Shown here piece after piece: positions 22,799 through 29,812 of a stretch of 36,014 nt of DNA. A model generated the notes under the pieces. The model searched no databases, was not told where the DNA came from, and saw only the letters and a list, made by a program, of their open reading frames with translations. Positions within the stretch are counted from its first letter, which is position 1. Every line of letters starts with the position of its first letter. The translations under genes were made by a program, and so were the position numbers. Source of the DNA: an uncultured Pseudomonadota bacterium (GTDB lineage: Bacteria > Myxococcota_A > Polyangia > HGW-17); contig CALKWH010000045.1 in the NCBI GenBank assembly GCA_938004375.1, forward strand, positions 1-36,014. Reading direction: 5' to 3'.

Positions 22799-24012
22799 GG
22801 GGTCACCTTGCCCCAGGTTTCGTAGTACTTGAAGGGATCCTCCTCCATCAGGCGGACCGGCTGGCCGTCGAAGAGCGCGCGCTGGCCGAGCACGACCACC
22901 TGCTCACCCTCGGTCAGGCCGGCCACGACCTCGGCGAGCTTCTCCTCGGTCACGCCGGTCTTGATCAGCTTCTGGGCCACCTTGCCGTCCTTGTGGACGA
23001 AGACGAAGTCGTAGCCGTCCCGGTTGATGATGGCGTCCACCGGGATGGCCAGGGTGGCCTTGCGCTGCTCGAGGAGGATGGACACCCGGGCGAACATGCC
23101 GACCTTCAGGGGCCGCTCGATGGTGCGGGGCCGGCCGCCTTCCTGGACGGTGAGCGGCTCGTTGGTGATGTGGATGGTGACCTTCAGGGTCTTGGTGACG
23201 GCGTCGAGCATCTCGCCCACCTGGTCGATCTCGCCGGGGAAGACGTGATCGTAGGCGTCCACGCGGACCTTGCACTGCTGACCCTTGCGCAGATAGAGGA
23301 TGTTCTTCTCGGGCACGTGGACCTCGATCTTCATGACGTCCAGCTTGGCGATGATCATCAGCGGCGAGGTCTTCATGGCCTGGGACGAGGTCATCAGGTC
23401 GCCCATTTCCACGGCCTTCATGATGACGGTGCCGTCGATGGGGGCCCGGATGGTCGCGTCGGACCACGAGGCCGAGGCCAGCGACACCGCCGCGCCGGCC
23501 TGGGCGACCTGCTGCTCGGCGACCTTGAGCCCGAGCTCCATCTTCTCATAGTCATTGCGCGAGACGGCCTTCTGCTCGTAGAGCGTCTGGATGTCCTGGT
23601 AGTTCTTCTTCATGTTCTCGAGGTTGAGCCGGGCCTGGGCCTGGGCCGCCTGGGCCTGCTGGTAGCCCAGCGCGCTCTTGGCGGCGTCGAGGCGGGCGAG
23701 AACATCCCCTGTCTTCACCACGTCCCCCTCCTGCACCTTGAGGCCCAGCACGATGCCCGGCACCATGGAGAACACGGTGGCCTGGGTTTTGGCCACCAGC
23801 GTCCCAGAGGCCGAGAAGGCGCGGTCGAGGTCCCGGCGAACGACCGGGGAGACCCCCACGATGAGGCGGCGGTCCATGGCGGCGATCTTGCGCTGCTTCT
23901 CGAGGGCGGCCTTCTTTTCGGCGATGCCCTTCTGAATGTTGCGGACCACCAGGACGGACAGGCCGCCCAGAACGGTGATGGCGATAAGGATGCTGATGAC
24001 GCGCTTGAGCAT
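22795..24012 (-). CDS. RND periplasmic adaptor (membrane fusion protein)
   Basis: A 405-residue HlyD/AcrA-like adaptor. ATG 24012 is chosen because AAGGA sits 6 nt upstream and it opens directly into a signal anchor (MLKRVISILIAITVLGGLSVLVV). A lipoyl/barrel-sandwich half-motif VPGIVLGLKVQEGDVVKTGDVLARLDA (about 88-114) is followed by an alpha-hairpin coiled coil (about 118-185). The second half-motif is ATIRAPIDGTVIMKAVEMGDLM (about 190-211), then beta-barrel and membrane-proximal domains. It joins the RND pump to an outer-membrane channel. It is the first gene of the operon under a strong promoter. Confidence 0.92.
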   Translation of the reverse strand: MLKRVISILIAITVLGGLSVLVVRNIQKGIAEKKAALEKQRKIAAMDRRLIVGVSPVVRRDLDRAFSASGTLVAKTQATVFSMVPGIVLGLKVQEGDVVKTGDVLARLDAAKSALGYQQAQAAQAQARLNLENMKKNYQDIQTLYEQKAVSRNDYEKMELGLKVAEQQVAQAGAAVSLASASWSDATIRAPIDGTVIMKAVEMGDLMTSSQAMKTSPLMIIAKLDVMKIEVHVPEKNILYLRKGQQCKVRVDAYDHVFPGEIDQVGEMLDAVTKTLKVTIHITNEPLTVQEGGRPRTIERPLKVGMFARVSILLEQRKATLAIPVDAIINRDGYDFVFVHKDGKVAQKLIKTGVTEEKLAEVVAGLTEGEQVVVLGQRALFDGQPVRLMEEDPFKYYETWGKVTP

Positions 24013-24093
24013 GTTGAATCCTTCGGTGCGGCGTCGGAACATGGACGCCCGGGGGCCGGCGGTCGCGGGGGAGGGACGCCGCCGTCGTGGCGT

Positions 24094-24122
24094 TTTATAG
24101 GGCGATTCCCCGGGACTGTCAA
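24094..24122 (-). promoter_or_regulatory. Strong sigma-70 promoter of the efflux operon
   Basis: On the minus strand TTGACA (24122-24117), a 17-nt spacer and TATAAA (24099-24094): a perfect -35 box and a near-perfect -10 box. The leader is about 75 nt with AAGGA before ATG 24012. No operator dyad was recognised. CGGTCTGAAAA occurs twice just upstream (24124-24134, 24186-24196), which could be a binding site shared with the divergent lysyl-tRNA synthetase gene. Confidence 0.75.
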
Positions 24123-24229
24123 CGGTCTGAAAACGGCTTTGACTTTCCCTTGATTTTCCTGCAAAAACGCTGGGGGACCCGCCATCGGTCTGAAAAACCC
24201 GGCCCAGCGTGGCCCCACAGGAGTCCGTC

Positions 24230-25798
24230 ATGTTCGACAACAACAAGAGCTGGCCGTTCACCGAGGCCGCCGCCCTGCTGCAGTCTCACGGCCCCTTCGA
24301 CGGCGCCGAAAACCAAAGACCCGTGCGCTTCGAGACCGGCTTCGGTCCGTCGGGGCTGCCTCACATCGGGACCTTCTCCGAGGTGGCCCGCACCACCTGG
24401 GTGCGCCGGGCGTTCGAAGCCCGGTGCGGCCTGAAGACCGAGTTGATCGCCTTCTCCGACGACATGGACGGCCTGCGCAAGGTGCCGCTGAACATCCCCA
24501 ACCCCGAGCTCGTCGCGCCCCACCTGGGCAAGCCCCTCTCCTCGATCCCGGACCCGTTCGGCTGCTGCGAGTCCTACAGCGCGCACATGAACAACAAGTT
24601 GTGCGCCTTCCTCGACGCCTTCGGCTTCGACTACCGCTTCCAGAGCTCGACGGCCGCCTACCGGGCCGGCGACTTCGACGAGGGCCTGCGGCTGATCGCG
24701 CAGAAGCACGACGAGATCCGTGCCCTGATCACCGCCACCTTGCGCGAGGAGAACCGCGAGACCTGGTCGCCCTTCATGCCCGTGTGCCCGGCCTGCGGCC
24801 GCGTGTACACCACCCGCGTGGTGCGCTGTGACGGCCCGGCGGGCACGGTGGACTTCGTCTGTGACGGCACCTTCGGCGCGGTCACCGGCTGCGGCCACTC
24901 GGGGACGATGCCGGTCACCGGCGGGAACGTGAAGGTGGGCTGGAAGGTGGACTGGGCGCTGCGCTGGTTCTCCTATGGCGTCCACTACGAGATGTACGGC
25001 AAGGATCTCATCGAGTCGGCCAAGCTTTCGGCACGCATCTGCCAACTGCTCGGGCGGAAGCCCCCCGCTGGCCTCTTCTACGAGATGTTCCTCGACGAGA
25101 ACGGCGAGAAGATCAGCAAGAGCGTGGGCAAGGGGCTCACCGTGGACACCTGGATGGAGTACGCCCCCGTCGAGAGCCTGCTGTACTACATCTTCCAGAA
25201 CCCGCGCAAGGCCAAGCGCCTGTTCTTCGGCATGATCCCCAAGGTGGTCGACGACTATCTGGACGAGCTGCGGAAGTACCCCCAGGCCGCCCCCGAGGCG
25301 CAGGCGGACCAGGCGGTGTGGCACGTCCACGGCGGATCGCCCCCGGCCTACGACTGCTCGGTGTCCTTCTCCACGGTGAACAACCTGGTGTCCGCCCTGG
25401 GCGCCGACGAGCGCGACCTGCTGCTGTCCTACCTGCGTCGCTACGACGCGAAGTCCGACGCCCACGCAGCCACGGTCGAGGACCTCGTGGGCAAGAGTCT
25501 GGCCTTCTACCGCGACTTCATCCTGCCCACGAAGGTGTACCAAAAGCCCGACGAGACCTGGCGCCCGATCTTCGAGGAGTTGCTGGCGGCCCTGCGCTCG
25601 GGGCGGGACCTGCCCGTGGACCAGCTCCACGCGATCCCGTTCGATCTTTCCAAGAAGCACGGCGTCGAGGCGCCGGCGCTGTTCACCGCGTTCTACCGGG
25701 CGGTGCTGGGGCAGGAGCGGGGCCCGCGCTTCGGCTCGTTCGTCCAGCTCGTGGGCGTGGACACCATGATCGCCATGCTCGAGAAGGCCCTGGCGTGA
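24230..25798 (+). CDS. lysK: Class I lysyl-tRNA synthetase
   Basis: A 522-residue enzyme that charges tRNA-Lys. The class I signatures are present: SGLPHIGTF (about 41-49, HIGH motif) and EKISKSVGKG (about 292-301, KMSKS motif). A Cys-rich insertion CPACGRVY...C...C.CGHSG (about 187-227) probably binds zinc. ATG 24230 has AGGAG 7 nt upstream; an upstream ATG at 24209 is less well placed. Most bacteria use the unrelated class II LysS. Class I occurs in archaea, alphaproteobacteria, spirochaetes and scattered other lineages. The gene is divergent from the efflux operon. No T-box-like element was recognised in the leader. Confidence 0.93.
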   Translation: MFDNNKSWPFTEAAALLQSHGPFDGAENQRPVRFETGFGPSGLPHIGTFSEVARTTWVRRAFEARCGLKTELIAFSDDMDGLRKVPLNIPNPELVAPHLGKPLSSIPDPFGCCESYSAHMNNKLCAFLDAFGFDYRFQSSTAAYRAGDFDEGLRLIAQKHDEIRALITATLREENRETWSPFMPVCPACGRVYTTRVVRCDGPAGTVDFVCDGTFGAVTGCGHSGTMPVTGGNVKVGWKVDWALRWFSYGVHYEMYGKDLIESAKLSARICQLLGRKPPAGLFYEMFLDENGEKISKSVGKGLTVDTWMEYAPVESLLYYIFQNPRKAKRLFFGMIPKVVDDYLDELRKYPQAAPEAQADQAVWHVHGGSPPAYDCSVSFSTVNNLVSALGADERDLLLSYLRRYDAKSDAHAATVEDLVGKSLAFYRDFILPTKVYQKPDETWRPIFEELLAALRSGRDLPVDQLHAIPFDLSKKHGVEAPALFTAFYRAVLGQERGPRFGSFVQLVGVDTMIAMLEKALA

Positions 25799-25812
25799 GG
25801 ATCATTTCCCCG

Positions 25813-25840
25813 TTGTTTCCCACCGGAATTCTGATAGAAA
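25813..25840 (+). promoter_or_regulatory. Promoter with -10 box next to the start codon
   Basis: TTGTTT (25813-25818), a 16-nt spacer and TAGAAA (25835-25840). ATG 25848 is 7 nt further with no Shine-Dalgarno sequence, so a leaderless transcript is likely. The TAGAAA box and 16-nt spacing match those at 31910-31937. Confidence 0.5.
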
Positions 25841-25847
25841 CGACGAC

Positions 25848-26261
25848 ATGAACCGGTTTTCCTTGCTTATCTTCGTGGTCGTGTTCCTGGGCGCCTGCGA
25901 TCCGGGCACCGAGCCCGGCTTCGCCCCCATCGCCCGGTTGACGGTCAATCCCCTGTTCATCTCCGCCGGAGAGAACGCCGAGGTCGTTCTCGACGCCCGG
26001 GCCTCCTGCGACGAGCTCGACCACCCCGAGGCCTGCGACTCCGACCCGGATGGCTCGGGTCCGGACTCGGTCTGCCCGGGCGGCGTCACCTTCTCCTGGG
26101 ACATCCCCTTCTCCCACTCCACTGTGGCCTCCACGCCCAACCGGGCGCAACTGCGCATCGCCACCCGCCTCACGTCCCCCCAGCCCGTCACCCTCACGGT
26201 CACCGACTGCGACGGCCTCTCGTCCTCGGTCACCCGCGTCGTGGGCGTCACCGTCGACTGA
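25848..26261 (+). CDS. Small PKD/Ig-like lipoprotein
   Basis: A 137-residue predicted lipoprotein (VFLGAC, C17). The mature part is one beta-sandwich: LTVNPLFISAGENAEVVLDARASCD opens like a PKD domain. Four cysteines follow (about 56, 66, 78 and 120), then a VTLTVTDCDG closing strand. It has probable periplasmic or outer-membrane location and no enzymatic motif. It is a single gene between lysK and a convergent VanW gene, and 26262-26398 after it contains a hexanucleotide array. Start selection follows the promoter and signal peptide. Confidence 0.7.
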   Translation: MNRFSLLIFVVVFLGACDPGTEPGFAPIARLTVNPLFISAGENAEVVLDARASCDELDHPEACDSDPDGSGPDSVCPGGVTFSWDIPFSHSTVASTPNRAQLRIATRLTSPQPVTLTVTDCDGLSSSVTRVVGVTVD

Positions 26262-26316
26262 CTATAATCTGCCAATACTGCGGTCCGGCATCCGCGGGTC
26301 TGATGAGCCGTGACCA

Positions 26317-26352
26317 CGATTTCGATTTCGATTTCGATTTCGATTTCGATTT
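26317..26352. repeat. Six perfect CGATTT hexamers between convergent genes
   Basis: Six uninterrupted CGATTT units. They lie in the 137-nt gap between the 3' ends of the PKD-like lipoprotein gene (plus) and the VanW gene (minus). No composite hairpin like the one at 8780 is attached. TATAAT occurs at about 26264 with no matching -35 box or gene. Confidence 0.9.
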
Positions 26353-26398
26353 GGAATTCGACATCACCCCAATCAGGCTACCCGTGGGGATTCCGCGG

Positions 26399-27814
26399 TC
26401 ACTGCACCTCGCGGCGGAACTCCGGGGGATCGCCGGCGGGGCGGTAGGGCTCGGGGGGCGGCGGCAGGGGGGCGGCGGGGTCGGCGGGGGGCTTCGTGCC
26501 CTCGCGGATGATCATGGTCGCGGGCGGATAGTACAGGGACCAGGTCTCGGACTTCACCTCGACGCCCTGCTCGTCGAAGAAGATGCGGCGGCGCCGGACG
26601 TGGTAGCCCTTCTGGCCGCGCTGGTCGAGCTTGTAGGTGCCCCGGACCAGTTGGTCGTCCGGGCGCATGGCGGTGGTGAACGGCACCTCGCCGACGATCT
26701 TGCGCTCGAAGCCGACCTTGGCGTAGGGCTTCTCGCGCCCCAGGATCTCGGCCCGCACGCGGCCCCGGGAGACGTCCATGCGGATGGCCACCGGGAAGGG
26801 GTACGGGTTGCGCAGGATCAGGTCGACGTTGGGGTAGACCACGGTGGCGTCCAGGCCCAGGTCGATGTAGTGGGAAACCTGGGTGTGGACCTTGAAGTCG
26901 ACGATGTCCAGCCCGGCGAAGAAGGCGGCCGCGAAGATCGTGGACGCGATCTGGCACATGCCGCCGCCGATGTCGTCGACGAGCTCGCCGAGGCTGATCA
27001 CGGGGGCCATGCGGTAGCCCTCCTTGGTCGTGCGCGGGCCGACGACGAGGTTGAACGAGAAGTCGCGGTTGGGCAGAAGGACGATGCCCGTGATCTTGGA
27101 GGCGCCCATCTTCAGGTTGTGCGCCCGGTAGGCGAACTTCCCGTGGTCGACGAACGAGGTCTCGTACCAGCCCAGCACCTTCGAGAGGGAGAGATCGGCC
27201 AGGTCCTCGGTGGTCTGGGACGGCTTCACCGTCTCGACCGAGAGCCGGACCTCGTCGCGGCCCCCCAGGATCGCGCGCTCGGCGGCGGCGATGGAGGCGG
27301 CCACGTCGAGGAGGCGGCCGTCCACGCTGGGCACGACCTGCCGGCGCAGCAGGTCCAGCCGGGCGGGCATGGCGGGCTTGTCCACGGTCTGCTTGAGCTG
27401 GGTGAAGAAGGCCTCCATGGCCGACCGGTCGTACGAGAAGGGCGTGAACAGCAGCACCTGCCCGGCCGCGGCGGCCCGGCGCAGCGCCAGGCGCTCCCAG
27501 AGCCCGGTGCGCGAGGCGAGCAGGGCGTCGAGCTCGCGGCGCACGGCCGGCACGTCGAAGCGCAGGCCCAGTTTCTTGACGGGGACCTCGAAGCGCTCGT
27601 CCCCCAGGACCACGGTGAGGGGTCGGGCGGCGTTCTCGCGGGCCTGGGCGCCGACTTGCGCCTCCAGCTCGCCGGGGGTGCAGGCTGGCTGGGGGTGCCC
27701 GTCCACGACGACGCCGGCGGGCACGCGGGTCATCGGGCGGGGGATCCACGTCCACGCGCTGGCGGCCACGGAGGCGGCCATGATCAACGAGAGCAGGATT
27801 CCGGGCGCGTTCAT
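26399..27814 (-). CDS. VanW-family protein with PG-binding_4-like domain
   Basis: A 471-residue protein with an N-terminal signal anchor (about 4-24). A domain like PG_binding_4 (RPLTVVLGDERFEVPVKKLGL, about 65-85, plus the helical part to about 200) precedes the VanW core. The core reads NLKMGASKITGIVLLPNRDFSFN (about 239-261), GGGMCQIASTIFAAAFFAGLDIV (about 289-311) and HYIDLGLDATVVYPNVDLILRNP (about 319-341). VanW occurs next to vancomycin-resistance genes, but its activity is not established; a cell-wall role is likely. The C-terminus has a G5-like strand set and a Pro-rich tail. It overlaps the upstream lipoprotein gene by ATGA (27811-27814). Confidence 0.88.
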   Translation of the reverse strand: MNAPGILLSLIMAASVAASAWTWIPRPMTRVPAGVVVDGHPQPACTPGELEAQVGAQARENAARPLTVVLGDERFEVPVKKLGLRFDVPAVRRELDALLASRTGLWERLALRRAAAAGQVLLFTPFSYDRSAMEAFFTQLKQTVDKPAMPARLDLLRRQVVPSVDGRLLDVAASIAAAERAILGGRDEVRLSVETVKPSQTTEDLADLSLSKVLGWYETSFVDHGKFAYRAHNLKMGASKITGIVLLPNRDFSFNLVVGPRTTKEGYRMAPVISLGELVDDIGGGMCQIASTIFAAAFFAGLDIVDFKVHTQVSHYIDLGLDATVVYPNVDLILRNPYPFPVAIRMDVSRGRVRAEILGREKPYAKVGFERKIVGEVPFTTAMRPDDQLVRGTYKLDQRGQKGYHVRRRRIFFDEQGVEVKSETWSLYYPPATMIIREGTKPPADPAAPLPPPPEPYRPAGDPPEFRREVQ

Positions 27815-28281
27815 GGCAGGGTGACGGTCCCCCGGCGGGCCACGTCCCGGGCGAGCCGGACGGCGCCGAGCTTCTCGGCGTAGCAGCGCAGATCGGCCTC
27901 GGGGAAGCGCTGGCCGGGCGCCAGGAAGACCACGCCGCCGGGCTCGGCCTGGACGTTCACGGTGGCCGCCTCCTTCGTGCAGGGGGCCAGGGCCTCCCGC
28001 ACGGTCTGGAGCTCCTCGGCGGTCAACGGCCGGGTCGTGGTGACGGGCTCCGTGGCGGCGACCATGGGGGCCGGACCGGAGGAGGGGAGGTTGTCGAATT
28101 CCTCGGGCGTGAGCCGACCCCGCTCCGACTCCCGCTCGGCGCGGGAGCGCTCCTCGGAGAGCCGACGGGCCTCCTCGGGGGAGAGCCCCGGGGAGGGCGG
28201 GGGATCGGTCAGTTTGCCGCCTCCGCCCGAGCAGGCGCCGAGGGCCAGAAACAGCAACGGCAGCAGGAGACTACGCTTCAT
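27811..28281 (-). CDS. Small lipoprotein in the PlsC-VanW operon
   Basis: A 156-residue predicted lipoprotein (LALGAC, C17). A Gly/Pro linker is followed by a charged helix LSPEEARRLSEERSRAERESE (about 33-53). A small C-terminal domain (about 90-156) has two cysteines, at APCTKEA and LRCYAEK, which could form a disulfide. I do not recognise the family. It overlaps plsC by 11 nt upstream and vanW by 4 nt downstream, so it is probably translated with both and acts in the envelope. Confidence 0.65.
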   Translation of the reverse strand: MKRSLLLPLLFLALGACSGGGGKLTDPPPSPGLSPEEARRLSEERSRAERESERGRLTPEEFDNLPSSGPAPMVAATEPVTTTRPLTAEELQTVREALAPCTKEAATVNVQAEPGGVVFLAPGQRFPEADLRCYAEKLGAVRLARDVARRGTVTLP

Positions 28282-29083
28282 CCTGGGGATCTCCGTCTTT
28301 CTGAAGGCCCGCCGCCAGCACGGCCCGCACCCGCTCCATCAGGTCCGGGAGCGTGGCGGTGTCGTAGGCCGTGGTGTCGATGGCGGGGTGGAACCGCACG
28401 TGGACGCTGGTGGGGCAGAGGTGGAGGGTCCCCCGCGGCATGATCCGCCAGGAGTGGGCGATGGACACCGGCACGATGGGGGCGCGGGCGGCCAGCGCCA
28501 GGTGGAACACGCCCTTCTTGAAGGGGCCCATCCGGGGGCGGCCCGAGCGCGTGCCCTCGGGGAACACGAGCAGGTTGCGGCCGTCGCGCACCATCTGGGC
28601 GGCCTGGTCGATGCTCTGCATGGCCCGGGGCCGGTCGTGGCGGATGATCGCGACGTTGCCCTGGCGGCGAAGCGCCCGGCCGATGACGGGCATCTTGTCG
28701 AGGGTGTGCTTGTACAGCCAGAAGAACGGCACCGGCACCGTGGCTCCCAGGATCAGCACGTCGATGTTGCTCTGGTGGTTGACGAAGAAGACCTGGGAAC
28801 GGTGATGATGGACGTGCTCGAGCCCGGTGGCGCTGACCTGGATCCCCAAAATGCCGAGCACGCGGCAGGACCAGCCCGGCAGCGCGGCGTTGGGCCCCGC
28901 CGAGAGGGGGTTGTACGGGTCGACCAGGCCATAGTGCAGCGTGGTCCCAAGGAACTTCACCCACTGGCGGGCGTGGCGCGGGATCTCGAGCAGGTTGTCC
29001 AGGTGCTTCCAGAGGTGTTCGGGTGAGAGCAGGGTCTTGTCCAAGGTCCACTCCCGGGCCGTCGGGGCCCACGGCGGTGACAT
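28271..29083 (-). CDS. 1-acyl-sn-glycerol-3-phosphate acyltransferase (PlsC-like)
   Basis: A 270-residue membrane acyltransferase that would convert lysophosphatidate to phosphatidate. NHQSNID (H103 to D108) is the catalytic HX4D motif and LLVFPEGTRSG (about 172-182) the glycerol-phosphate binding motif, with APIVPVSI near 203 as the fourth block. ATG 29083 is chosen; TTG 29110 would add nine residues, and neither has a clear Shine-Dalgarno sequence. It is the first clear housekeeping member of a minus-strand run with a lipoprotein and VanW, which suggests an envelope-biogenesis operon. The substrate could be another lysolipid. Confidence 0.9.
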   Translation of the reverse strand: MSPPWAPTAREWTLDKTLLSPEHLWKHLDNLLEIPRHARQWVKFLGTTLHYGLVDPYNPLSAGPNAALPGWSCRVLGILGIQVSATGLEHVHHHRSQVFFVNHQSNIDVLILGATVPVPFFWLYKHTLDKMPVIGRALRRQGNVAIIRHDRPRAMQSIDQAAQMVRDGRNLLVFPEGTRSGRPRMGPFKKGVFHLALAARAPIVPVSIAHSWRIMPRGTLHLCPTSVHVRFHPAIDTTAYDTATLPDLMERVRAVLAAGLQKDGDPQDEA

Positions 29084-29131
29084 CTTAGGGGAAACCGCGC
29101 CCGGGTTCAACCGTTCCGGGCGTGGGGACCG

Positions 29132-29707
29132 CTATTTATGGGAAAAGAGGTCGGCGAACTCCCAGAAGAGGGAGACGCCGAACCAGCCGCCCCGCACGGC
29201 CTCGTCCCCGAAGCCCCAGCCCGCGGCGAGCCCGGCCCCCACGGAGCCGGCCGGGCGGCCCGGAGGGAACGGCTCGAACGCCGTGAGGTGGGCGGACACT
29301 GTGTATCCGCTTTCATCGCCCACGAGGCGGGGACCGAAGGAGATGCCGACGGCGGCGGCGTTGGCGCGGAAGAACCACAGGTACTCGAGGGTGCCCGCCA
29401 CGGCGCCCGAGGGCCGTCCGTCGAAGGTGCCGCCGTCGACGCGGACCCCGGCCAGGCAGACCCCGCGGCCGCAGCGCAGGCCGCCGGCCCCGGAGACGTG
29501 CGCCTCGGCGCCCAGCTCCGTGAGGTCGCGCACCGTGCCCGTCGCGCCGGCCCGGGCGGAGTAGGCGCATCCGGAGAGTCCGGCGGACAGGAGTCCGGCG
29601 GACAGGAGTCCGGCGGACAGGAAAACGACGGACAGGAAAACGACGGACAATGGTACAACCGCCAGCGAGACGGCGCGCGGGACGGAGGTTCGCGGAGACG
29701 GGCGCAT
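29132..29707 (-). CDS. Lipoprotein with repeat-extended signal peptide
   Basis: A 191-residue predicted lipoprotein from ATG 29707. The signal peptide is 46 residues long because five-residue units are repeated: LSVVF twice then LSAGL three times (20-44), before SGC (C47). The mature part alternates short glycine-rich strands (about 75-190), as in a small beta-barrel or lipocalin-like fold; two cysteines lie in LRCGRGVCLAG. The function is unknown. An in-frame ATG at 29746 is disfavoured because a promoter-like sequence and an inverted repeat surround 29707. It is probably the first gene of the plsC-vanW run, 48 nt upstream of it. Confidence 0.65.
   Translation of the reverse strand: MRPSPRTSVPRAVSLAVVPLSVVFLSVVFLSAGLLSAGLLSAGLSGCAYSARAGATGTVRDLTELGAEAHVSGAGGLRCGRGVCLAGVRVDGGTFDGRPSGAVAGTLEYLWFFRANAAAVGISFGPRLVGDESGYTVSAHLTAFEPFPPGRPAGSVGAGLAAGWGFGDEAVRGGWFGVSLFWEFADLFSHK
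29576..29650. repeat. Five tandem 15-bp units inside a signal peptide
   Basis: On the plus strand three units of GACAGGAGTCCGGCG type are followed by two of GACAGGAAAACGACG type, 75 bp in all. Each unit encodes five hydrophobic residues on the minus strand, and copy-number change keeps the frame. Confidence 0.9.
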
Positions 29708-29726
29708 GCTGGAGGGGACATGCGCC
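29701..29726. promoter_or_regulatory. 8-bp perfect inverted repeat over a start codon
   Basis: GGCGCATG (29701-29708) and CATGCGCC (29719-29726) flank ten bases. The repeat covers the ATG of the minus-strand lipoprotein (29705-29707) and the likely -10 region of its promoter (TTGACA at 29746-29741, 17-nt spacer). It could be an operator or an RNA hairpin that hides the start codon. Confidence 0.5.
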
Positions 29727-29758
29727 GAAAAAACGGCCGCTGTCAAGCGGAATCGGCC

Positions 29759-29787
29759 TTGGAACCGGGCGCCAGATCGGGTAAGGT
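29759..29787 (+). promoter_or_regulatory. Promoter of the PepF-like gene
   Basis: TTGGAA (29759-29764), a 17-nt spacer and TAAGGT (29782-29787). The leader is about 20 nt and carries AAGGAG before ATG 29813. It is divergent from the lipoprotein promoter on the minus strand. Confidence 0.5.
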
Positions 29788-29812
29788 GACCGCCTGAAGG
29801 AGATGTACGCGC

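Noticed and set aside
19958..22825. Very long plus-strand open frame opposite the RND gene
   Set aside because: It is a shadow frame of the high-GC RND gene; its translation is rich in His, Asp and Gly without domains. Similar long shadows at 4866-6971 and 29819-31693 (minus) were dropped for the same reason.
26264..26269. TATAAT sequence after the PKD-like lipoprotein gene
   Set aside because: There is no -35 box at a suitable distance and no gene downstream on that strand before the convergent VanW gene.
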